Source: Tichowtungia aerotolerans (GTDB taxonomy: Bacteria > Verrucomicrobiota > Kiritimatiellia > Kiritimatiellales > Tichowtungiaceae). Taken from it: DNA of 64,000 bases. Position numbers and translations under genes: made by a program. Below the pieces are notes generated by a model. The model searched no databases, was not told where the DNA came from, and saw only the letters and a program-made list of their open reading frames with translations. How positions within the stretch are numbered: position 1 is the first letter of the stretch; the number at the start of each line of letters is the position of its first letter. The DNA is taken from contig NZ_CP047593.1 of the NCBI RefSeq assembly GCF_009905215.1, forward strand, positions 2,360,900 to 2,424,899, given 5' to 3'. Below, piece after piece: positions 1-7,026 of this stretch.

Positions 1-2
1 GG

Positions 3-1277
3 GACTTCACCATCGATCAGGCCAATGAAATTGTGGACTATTTCTCGTCGCAGAATCTTTATCTGATCGGTGGCGTCAACTGGTACTGGCAGAATAAAAG
101 TGACTGGTATGACCATTACCGGCGCTACGACCAGCTGCTCGGCTGGATGGAATCCGACCGCAGCCGTCTGAGCAGCCAGAAGCAGCAGCTCGAAAACTGG
201 GGCATGAAAATTCTCCCGCATGCCTGGCCCGGATTTTCCTGGTGTAACCTGAAAATGCTGCAGCCGGGAACGCAGTACACGCCGCGCAGCGGCGGGCAGT
301 TTTATTGGAACCGTCTCTACAACGCCGTTTCCTGCGGGGCCGACCAAATCTTTCTGGGCATGTTCGATGAGTACGATGAGGCGACGGCGATCATGCCGAT
401 GTCCGATGAGCACCCGGCACCGCACACCGCGTGGGGACAGTACATCGACAACGAAGGCCGGGACCCATTTCGCTATCTTCAGCTGAGTGTTGCCGCACGG
501 GAGATGTTGCGCGGTGAGCGTTCGGTCTCGTCATCGCTTCCGTCTCCCGACAGCCTGGTGGATCCGGCATACGGCGGAGCCCATGCAACCGCCTATCTGC
601 GGCAAACCAATTCGGAAAACGGGCTGATGCTTCGGGAGCCGTCCGATGGGCAGACCGTCGCGGCGGTTGTCGGCGGCTATGACTGCCGAGTGAACGGTCC
701 GGATCCTTCTGCAGATTATTATTTTTATTTTGATATCGATGACTCGCTTTGCTTCAGCAATCAGGCCGGACAGGCGGTTACGGTTGAAATTGAGTACTAT
801 GATGATGCGGGCACCGCGGGAGCCCGGTTCCGGCTGCAGTACGACGGTCTGTCCGGATCTTACGCGCCACATGCGACCGTTTATACGGCGCCGGGAAGCG
901 GCGGGTGGAAAAACCTGCGCTGGAATATCAACGATGGCCTGTTCGCCGGAAGGCAGCATCTCGACTCGGATTTCCGTATCGCACTGTATTCGGGTGATCA
1001 GGCGGCCCTCCGCCGGGTCAGTGTGTTTTTTCCGGAAGAAGAGGCCGGAACGACCGCTGCGGACGAGGTCGGTCTCCAGTGGCTGGACGGCGAGGTGTCC
1101 TGGTCGACCGCCGCCGGTGCCGTCGGCTGGCAGTTATTCCGGAGCGACTCACTGGACCAGCCGGAGTGGCAGGAGATTCCCGGCACAGTCCGCATTTCGG
1201 ATGAGACGGTTTTTTATCGTCCTGAAGCAACCGCTGAAGCGGGATTCTACCGGCTGGAACGGACCGTCAGGCAATAG
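3..1277 (+). CDS. GH71/99-like secreted glycoside hydrolase, 5'-truncated by the window edge
   Basis: The frame is open from base 3 with no start in view, so about 424 C-terminal residues are visible. The part around residues 75-130 carries the pattern PGFSW, then GGxFYW, then MFDEYDEATAI. I associate this with proteins annotated as GH71/99-like or xylosidase-like in Kiritimatiellota and Bacteroidota; the acidic MFDEYDE stretch is a likely catalytic or substrate-binding loop. A beta-rich region (about 215-345) resembles a carbohydrate-binding module. The last 70 residues (WQLFRSDSL to FYRLERT) resemble the fibronectin-like tail repeated in secreted enzymes of this phylum. Only 10 bases separate it from the next gene, so they are co-transcribed. 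The exact substrate is unknown; the GH71/99 label rests on motif memory. Confidence 0.65.
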   Translation, partial: DFTIDQANEIVDYFSSQNLYLIGGVNWYWQNKSDWYDHYRRYDQLLGWMESDRSRLSSQKQQLENWGMKILPHAWPGFSWCNLKMLQPGTQYTPRSGGQFYWNRLYNAVSCGADQIFLGMFDEYDEATAIMPMSDEHPAPHTAWGQYIDNEGRDPFRYLQLSVAAREMLRGERSVSSSLPSPDSLVDPAYGGAHATAYLRQTNSENGLMLREPSDGQTVAAVVGGYDCRVNGPDPSADYYFYFDIDDSLCFSNQAGQAVTVEIEYYDDAGTAGARFRLQYDGLSGSYAPHATVYTAPGSGGWKNLRWNINDGLFAGRQHLDSDFRIALYSGDQAALRRVSVFFPEEEAGTTAADEVGLQWLDGEVSWSTAAGAVGWQLFRSDSLDQPEWQEIPGTVRISDETVFYRPEATAEAGFYRLERTVRQ

Positions 1278-1287
1278 GGGGAATGAG

Positions 1288-4200
1288 ATGAGGCAGGTGA
1301 AGTTTTTTATACTTTTTCTCGTGGTGCTTTCCAGTATGGGGCGGGCCGATCGAGTGATCAACGGCAGTTTTGAAACCGGAACGCCCGGAGTGCTGGTTCC
1401 GCCGAGTCCGTCTGTAGATGTGGTGGTCGGCTGGCGGGCTTTTGATACGTCGGGAGCGTTTGTGACGTATGAACTGATTTCTGATCCGAAGGAGGCGTTC
1501 GACGGAAACAACTATATCCGTATTACCTCCACAGCAAGTGAGGGCGTCGTGGATTCCGGACTGGACATCACCTGGGGCAGAGCCGGGGCCTTTACGGTTT
1601 CGACTGGTGTGACCTATACCGTTTCGTTTGCTGCCAAACGAATTGACGGTACAGACAATTCCCTGTTCGTGGGAATCAAGACCTTTGACGGAAACGTTGC
1701 GCTGGAATCATTGGTCAGCGAGGGAATGTCGCTGACGGATACCTGGGCCGTGTACTCGTATGACATTACCCCGACATTATCGACCTCCAGCGGGGACGAT
1801 CCGGTTCTGTACATTGGATTCCGCCCCAAAAGCACCCGTTTGCTGGATGAGACCATCTGTCTGGATGCTGTCCGCTGCCGCGGCCGGACCGCTTTTGCGG
1901 AGGTCGGGCAGATGGCATTGGGCGAGGCCGACGTGCGCCTGACGGTTTTCGGTGCCGATCGCACCGCTTACAGCCTGCAGTCTACGACCAATCTGGCGTC
2001 CTCGCCGATTGTCTGGTCGCAGCATGAATCGGTGCAGGGCAGCGGTGTTCCGCTGGAACTGGCCACTGCGGTGACCGCGGATCCGGTCAGGTTCTTCCGG
2101 GTGGAAACCGAAGAGGTGCTCTCCGGAACCCCGGCGATTTCTGCGGTGCAGTATGCGCAAGACGATCTGCCGCTGATTGCCGGCAGTGTGACGGAGTACG
2201 GTGCGGATCCTTCCGGTTTGTCCGATTCTACGACCGCGTTCACTTCCGCACTGAATGCCTGTGCCTCGCAGGGCGGCGGGACGGTTTTTGTTCCCGCCGG
2301 GGAGTATCGGATTGATGGGACGCTCCGCATCCCCTCCGGCGTGACGCTGCGCGGAGACTGGTGCCTGCCGGAAGACGGGACGCGTTCCGAAATCGGAACC
2401 CTGCTGAAGGCCTATGCGGGGCGGGGCGATCCGGACGGAACCCCATTCATTCAGCTGGGGGGTGTCGGTGGTCTGAAAAACATGGCCATTTGGTATCCGG
2501 AGCAGGCGTATGACCAGATCGTTGCATATCCATGGACCATCAAGCAGAGCGGTATCGAGGGCATGACGGTGGAGAATGTCACCCTGTTCAATGCCTATCA
2601 GGGAATCAAAATCGGCCCGGAGGTCAACGAACTGCATCTCTTGCGAAATATTTACGGAACCCCGTTGCGATACGGTTTGTTCCGTGACCGGACGACGGAT
2701 GTCGGACGAGCGCAGCAGGTTTGTTTCTCTCCCGATTACTGGGCGGAATCCGGACTGCCGGGGGCCCCGGCTGCCGAAGCGCAAGAAGCTCTTCTGAGGG
2801 AATGGATGCAGGCCAACGGCGAGGCGTTTGTGATCCATTTTCCTAACTGGATCTTTATGTGCGATATTGTTGTCGATGGGTACCGGACCGGTATTTCCAC
2901 ATGGCCGTCCATCGCCGTGGATGACCGGGTGGGGCCGAACGGCGGTGTGTACGGTTTGACGATTACCAACTGCATGACCGGGATTCAGCTGGGGAACAAC
3001 AATGAGCACGGTTTTCTGGTCACCAAAGGGAATATCCATACTGAGGAAGCGGCGGTTTTGGCCACGTCGGAGTTTGCCAGTCTGGCGCAGTTCAATGCGG
3101 TATCGATTTCCGGTGCTGTCAGCAATCAGGGGAGCGGCCTGCTGAGTTTTGTTAATTCTGAATTTGTACAGTGGCCGGCGGGGCAATTTGCGATCCATGT
3201 GCAGCAGGGCGGGCTGGCTGTTCTGCAGTCCGCATTTCGACAGAACAGCAAGCAGATTTATCTTGGCGCGCAGGTGCGCGGGGCTCTGATTGTCGGCAAC
3301 TCGTTTCCCGACACCGTATCCGGCGGGCCGGTGCAGCCGTATATCGAAAATCATGCATTCGGCGCTGACGTCGACATTTCGCATGAAGCGTTGAACCTCT
3401 CTGTTATTGACACAGATTACGAACACATTGCGCCGGTGCGCCGCCCGCAGAGTCGACTGCTGTATGATGCGAAGAGCTACGGCGCGCAGGGTGACGGGGC
3501 AAACGATGATTCCCTCGCGATTCAGGCCGCGTTGCGAGCGGCCCGTCAAACCGGGGGAACCGTTTATCTTCCGCCGGGGAAGTATTTGCTGGCCGATGAG
3601 CTTATGGTGCCCACCGGCGTGGAACTGCGCGGTTCGTTCGATACGCCGCACCATACGCTGTTCGACGGTGGATCTCCGGGACCTAAAGGCGCCCAGTTGA
3701 TCGTGAATACGGGACAGAATGAACCCGAGGGTGCGCCGCTGATCCGGCTGGAAGCCGGTGCCGGTGTGCGGGGAATCACGGTGTATTATCCCGACCAGAC
3801 CGTGGACAGTACCGATTATATCCCGTATCCGTGGACCATTCAGGGACTCGGTTCCAATGTGTGGGTCCGGGATGTCACATTGGTGAATCCGTATCAGGGC
3901 ATTGATTTCGGAACATACGACACGACCGGACATGTCATTGACTATGTGGCCGGCTCTCCGTTGGTGACCGGCGCATTTGTCGGCCGAAGCGCTGAGGGCT
4001 GGGTGCAGAATGTGCAGTTTATTCCGCATTACTGGACACGGTCCGATTATGCGAATCAGCCGGTTGACGGACCGACTCTGCGCGGGTTTACACAGCAGAC
4101 ACTGGACGGAATGATTTTTGGAGCCTGTGAAAATGAACATGTGCTGAATACCTTTGTTTACGGGGCGCGGCGGGGCCTGAGGTTGATCGAACAGAACGGA

Positions 4201-4668
4201 ACCGCCTGCAGCGGAACCTTTATTGCGCACGGAACCGACGGCAGCGGCACGGCGCTGCAGATCGATGCGGCCGGTTCTGTCGATTTCATGAACACACAGC
4301 TGGTGGCCATGGAAACGACGGCGACTCGACGGAATATTTATGTGACTGGCGGTCTCAGCGGAACCGTTCGTTTTTTCAATACAATCTGCTGGGGACAGCC
4401 GGATAAGAACATTGAAATCAACAGCGGGAAGATTGAGCTGCAGCAGGCCGGGTTTTCCCGCGCGGCGCCGGTGGAGCTGCGTGGAGGCCAGACAAAAGTC
4501 AATGGGGCATACTTCCAGCGTGATGCGGAAAATATAGTGATTCGCTCCGGCATTGTGTCGGCACAGATCGTCGGCAATGTCAGGATCGGAAACGGCGCGG
4601 AGTCGGAAAACTTCATCAACGAGGCCGGATCGGCCGCGATATTCGAGCATAATATCCGGATGCCCTGA
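1288..4668 (+). CDS. Secreted double pectate-lyase-3 beta-helix protein with N-terminal CBM-like domain
   Basis: The gene encodes 1126 residues. I chose ATG 1288 because it gives a clear signal peptide (MRQVKFFILFLVVLSSMGRA) behind an AGGGGG ribosome site; the open frame extends upstream only as a shadow of the previous gene. Residues about 22-180 look like a CBM4/9-type module (NGSFETGTPG). Two tandem pectate-lyase-3 / GH28-like right-handed beta-helices follow. Each opens with the family signature: YGADPSGLSDSTTAF with GGGTVFVPAGEY, then YGAQGDGANDDSLAI with GGTVYLPPGKY. The two halves look like an internal duplication. Such proteins depolymerise or bind acidic polysaccharides outside the cell. 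No catalytic residues can be assigned, so lyase, hydrolase and binding roles all remain possible. Confidence 0.8.
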   Translation: MRQVKFFILFLVVLSSMGRADRVINGSFETGTPGVLVPPSPSVDVVVGWRAFDTSGAFVTYELISDPKEAFDGNNYIRITSTASEGVVDSGLDITWGRAGAFTVSTGVTYTVSFAAKRIDGTDNSLFVGIKTFDGNVALESLVSEGMSLTDTWAVYSYDITPTLSTSSGDDPVLYIGFRPKSTRLLDETICLDAVRCRGRTAFAEVGQMALGEADVRLTVFGADRTAYSLQSTTNLASSPIVWSQHESVQGSGVPLELATAVTADPVRFFRVETEEVLSGTPAISAVQYAQDDLPLIAGSVTEYGADPSGLSDSTTAFTSALNACASQGGGTVFVPAGEYRIDGTLRIPSGVTLRGDWCLPEDGTRSEIGTLLKAYAGRGDPDGTPFIQLGGVGGLKNMAIWYPEQAYDQIVAYPWTIKQSGIEGMTVENVTLFNAYQGIKIGPEVNELHLLRNIYGTPLRYGLFRDRTTDVGRAQQVCFSPDYWAESGLPGAPAAEAQEALLREWMQANGEAFVIHFPNWIFMCDIVVDGYRTGISTWPSIAVDDRVGPNGGVYGLTITNCMTGIQLGNNNEHGFLVTKGNIHTEEAAVLATSEFASLAQFNAVSISGAVSNQGSGLLSFVNSEFVQWPAGQFAIHVQQGGLAVLQSAFRQNSKQIYLGAQVRGALIVGNSFPDTVSGGPVQPYIENHAFGADVDISHEALNLSVIDTDYEHIAPVRRPQSRLLYDAKSYGAQGDGANDDSLAIQAALRAARQTGGTVYLPPGKYLLADELMVPTGVELRGSFDTPHHTLFDGGSPGPKGAQLIVNTGQNEPEGAPLIRLEAGAGVRGITVYYPDQTVDSTDYIPYPWTIQGLGSNVWVRDVTLVNPYQGIDFGTYDTTGHVIDYVAGSPLVTGAFVGRSAEGWVQNVQFIPHYWTRSDYANQPVDGPTLRGFTQQTLDGMIFGACENEHVLNTFVYGARRGLRLIEQNGTACSGTFIAHGTDGSGTALQIDAAGSVDFMNTQLVAMETTATRRNIYVTGGLSGTVRFFNTICWGQPDKNIEINSGKIELQQAGFSRAAPVELRGGQTKVNGAYFQRDAENIVIRSGIVSAQIVGNVRIGNGAESENFINEAGSAAIFEHNIRMP

Positions 4669-4732
4669 ATTCCACTGAATCCCCGGAAAGAAACGGGTTT
4701 CGATATTTGAGGGGATGGTATCATTTTTAATG

Positions 4733-4744
4733 AAACGTTTATTC
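4733..4744 (+). promoter_or_regulatory. LacI-type operator-like site (AAACGTTTATTC), copy 1
   Basis: AAACGTTTATTC is repeated exactly at 5089 and nearly at 6963. The AACGTT core is the usual centre of LacI/CcpA-type operators. This copy lies ahead of the decayed duplicate at 4795-5068. Confidence 0.45.
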
Positions 4745-4794
4745 GTTCCCTGATGGAGTGGGTAATTCATCTGGAGAATACACCGTAGAAACAG

Positions 4795-5068
4795 GTGGAT
4801 TACGATTGCGTTGCTGGGAATCGTTGAGATAACGGGGATGGTGCAGATGTTGTCCCGGTTTGAAATCACTGGAGTTGCCGCGAGTCGGATTGGTTTTATG
4901 GATGTTTTAGAGGGGGTTCTTGAAGACCTGGTTATGCCGGAACGAATCACTGATTCGTTTGCCAACAGGAACGATGAGGATAATTTTATGGCGAACAGCA
5001 TAGGAGATAAGCTTCGTTCTTCCTCTTCGATCTTTAATGTTTTTATTGCAGACGAAATTGACCCTTGA
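4795..5068 (+). pseudogene. Decayed 5' duplicate of the secreted repeat protein gene at 5135
   Basis: Bases from about 4797 to 4862 align with the first codons of the gene at 5135. Both contain a TGG codon, the run CTGGGAATCGTTG, a GGGGxxGxxGCAGA stretch and CGGTTTxAA. The start codon and ribosome site are lost. An 85-residue frame (4811-5068) remains but shows no repeats or recognisable domain beyond the first 20 residues. The upstream AAACGTTTATTC site is duplicated as well (4733 and 5089), so the copy included the promoter. I read this as a partial tandem duplication in decay. Confidence 0.5.
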
Positions 5069-5103
5069 CGATTTTTGACAAAATGGTAAAACGTTTATTC
5101 AAT
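5065..5103 (+). promoter_or_regulatory. Putative promoter with overlapping LacI-type operator, copy 2
   Basis: TTGACG (5065) and TTGACA (5075) are good -35 boxes. The second has a weak -10 (TTCAAT, 5098) at 17-base spacing. The operator-like AAACGTTTATTC (5089-5100) covers the spacer and -10, the position expected for repression. It sits directly before the ribosome site of the 5135 gene. Confidence 0.45.
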
Positions 5104-5134
5104 CTGATAGTGGGGTAGAAATAAGGAGGAAGCA

Positions 5135-6796
5135 ATGAGGAATAAGTGGATGATAATCGCACTGCTGGGAATCGTTGGAATAAAGGGGGAGGCGCAGACT
5201 CAGTATCGGTTTAAAGCCATCGGTCCGGGAACCGATAATCAGTGGACCAATGAACTGAACTGGATTGAAGCGGGCACGACGGCCGCTGTTATTCCCGGCA
5301 CGAATGATATTGCGATTATCAGTAAGGATGGGGAGCTGAATACCACAGCAATTTTAAATACTCTGGCTGTTGCGACGGAGGGGCAGAACAATAACGTGAC
5401 CTTTGATATCAATGATGGAGATTCTCTGAAGACATCTATCATGCGAATTGCCAGTTACAACGGTACAAACAACACCGGTACCGTGAATGTGAACAGTGGC
5501 GGAACACTCCACACGACAAGCGGAGAATTCAGAATGGGCGGAGTGGTGGCTACAGCGACGGGTAATCAGGATTATCTGAATGTGAACAGCGGCGGAACCG
5601 CTACAATCGAAGGTATGATGTACATTGGATATCGAGATTCAAACGAGGCAGTGATTACGGTTGGTGGAGTACTGAATACCCAAGGTAAAATTAATATGGG
5701 GCAGGGCGTTGGAACGACCGGTAGAATCGATATTTTGGATGGCGGTGTCATGAACGCCAATGGTACCGCGGAGTTTGATATCGGGCTTGGGGATATTGGG
5801 TTCGGTTCGGGAGAGGTAAATGTGGCCGGTACACTCAACACATCCGCATCCTATTTTGATATCGCTGTGGGCGTGGCAGGCAAGGATACCTCGGGCAGTC
5901 TGACCGTTACTGAAACTGGAGTGTTGAGTGGGGCCGGCGGAGCGATTCGGTTGGCAACTGGTGCTGGCAATGCCTGTTCAGCTACGATGACTGTAATGGG
6001 GGTGGTCAGTAATTCCGATGTCATTCAAGTTGGATCTTCGAGTGCAACCAGCACTGCAGCGTTGAAAATAAGCGGTCCCAAAGCATTGGTTCAGGTGTCT
6101 GGGTTTAACTTTAATGAGACCATAGGCGGTGAGACCGCGATGGTTGTGTCGAACGGAGCACAGTTCGTTTCTGAAGGCTGGATGAATTGCGCCGGCAATT
6201 CCAGCGGGGAAATCTTGATTGCCGATGGCGGCAGTTTTTCTGTAGCAAAAATCAATACACTGAACGATACGATTTTTACACTGAGCGGAACCAATGCAAC
6301 GCTGACGGTTGGAAACATCAATCCGATTGGTGGTGTCAACGGCGGATACATCGACCTGCAGGACGCGGACGGAACATCCTCTAGTCGGATTGTCTTTACA
6401 GGTGCGGAGGAAAGCACCATTACCAATCTGGTTGCTGCCGGAACCATCACAAACTCCCTCTGGTCCGGTCAGGAAGATTGGTATCAGGTTGCCGCGAACG
6501 GCAATGGTGATCTTGTTCTTTCAGCGATTCAGCCTGTCACAGAAATTAAAGCGCTTGAAATGGTCGGAGAGAGTCTGTTGAAAATAACGATCAATTCAAC
6601 CGACCAATGGGGGCAGCTGAAGTTGGTCGGAACGTCAGACCTTCTCAAGGACGAGTGGGATTATGTTGCCCATTCGGATAACGGAAGTAATGCGTTTGTG
6701 GTAACAAACCTGTTGTATTCAACGCAAGAAGATGCAGCAACCTGTTCGGTTTACGTGCAGGCAACAAATTCTGCGGTATTTTTCGGCATTGAGTAA
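5135..6796 (+). CDS. Secreted autotransporter-like beta-strand repeat protein
   Basis: The product is 553 residues. The start at 5135 follows a strong AAGGAGGA site and opens a signal peptide ending near GEAQ. The body (about 60-450) is built of short G/N/T-rich beta-strand repeats such as VNSGGTLHT and VNSGGTATI, typical of autotransporter-associated beta-strand or PEP-CTERM-type surface proteins. The last 90 residues (EIKALEMVGES to AVFFGIE) form a separate tail like those of neighbouring secreted enzymes. No PEP-CTERM anchor or outer-membrane barrel is seen, so release or binding to the substrate is likely. It has no recognisable catalytic site. Its promoter carries the LacI-type site, which points to co-regulation with the hydrolases. 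Confidence 0.75.
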   Translation: MRNKWMIIALLGIVGIKGEAQTQYRFKAIGPGTDNQWTNELNWIEAGTTAAVIPGTNDIAIISKDGELNTTAILNTLAVATEGQNNNVTFDINDGDSLKTSIMRIASYNGTNNTGTVNVNSGGTLHTTSGEFRMGGVVATATGNQDYLNVNSGGTATIEGMMYIGYRDSNEAVITVGGVLNTQGKINMGQGVGTTGRIDILDGGVMNANGTAEFDIGLGDIGFGSGEVNVAGTLNTSASYFDIAVGVAGKDTSGSLTVTETGVLSGAGGAIRLATGAGNACSATMTVMGVVSNSDVIQVGSSSATSTAALKISGPKALVQVSGFNFNETIGGETAMVVSNGAQFVSEGWMNCAGNSSGEILIADGGSFSVAKINTLNDTIFTLSGTNATLTVGNINPIGGVNGGYIDLQDADGTSSSRIVFTGAEESTITNLVAAGTITNSLWSGQEDWYQVAANGNGDLVLSAIQPVTEIKALEMVGESLLKITINSTDQWGQLKLVGTSDLLKDEWDYVAHSDNGSNAFVVTNLLYSTQEDAATCSVYVQATNSAVFFGIE

Positions 6797-6854
6797 ATGA
6801 TGATCCCTGGTCGTGATTGATGTCGAAATATTCCAGCTGAAACTCTGCGCACTG

Positions 6855-6881
6855 GACCGCTCAGGGTTTCGGTCTTTTTTT
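6855..6881 (+). terminator. Rho-independent terminator after the repeat protein
   Basis: A GACCG / CGGTC stem with a 10-base loop is followed by a run of seven T, about 60 bases after the stop codon. Confidence 0.6.
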
Positions 6882-6962
6882 AGAGAATTTACTGTGGTGT
6901 TTGCAGTCATTTTTTCCGATCCAGTTTTCGGACGGCCCCGTGGTTCATTTTTTTAGAAGGTT

Positions 6963-6974
6963 AAACGTTATTTG
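6963..6974 (+). promoter_or_regulatory. LacI-type operator-like site, copy 3
   Basis: AAACGTTATTTG, preceded by TT, is a one-base-deleted version of the sites at 4733 and 5089. It lies 53 bases before the GH38-like start codon, as expected for control of the GH38-sulfatase unit. Confidence 0.4.
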
Positions 6975-7026
6975 CTGTTCAAAGCCCTTGCGGTGTTTTG
7001 TTCAGGTTGAAGAGAGGGCTTAGTTG

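Noticed and set aside
730-1287. An upstream extension of the double beta-helix protein
   Set aside because: It overlaps the GH71/99-like gene out of frame; the ATG at 1288 has a ribosome site and gives a proper signal peptide.
1777-5001. A 1074-residue open frame antisense to the double beta-helix gene
   Set aside because: It has no ribosome site, signal peptide or domain. Long antisense frames also occur opposite rdgC, purB, mfd and pcnB, as expected from the codon bias of GC-rich genes.
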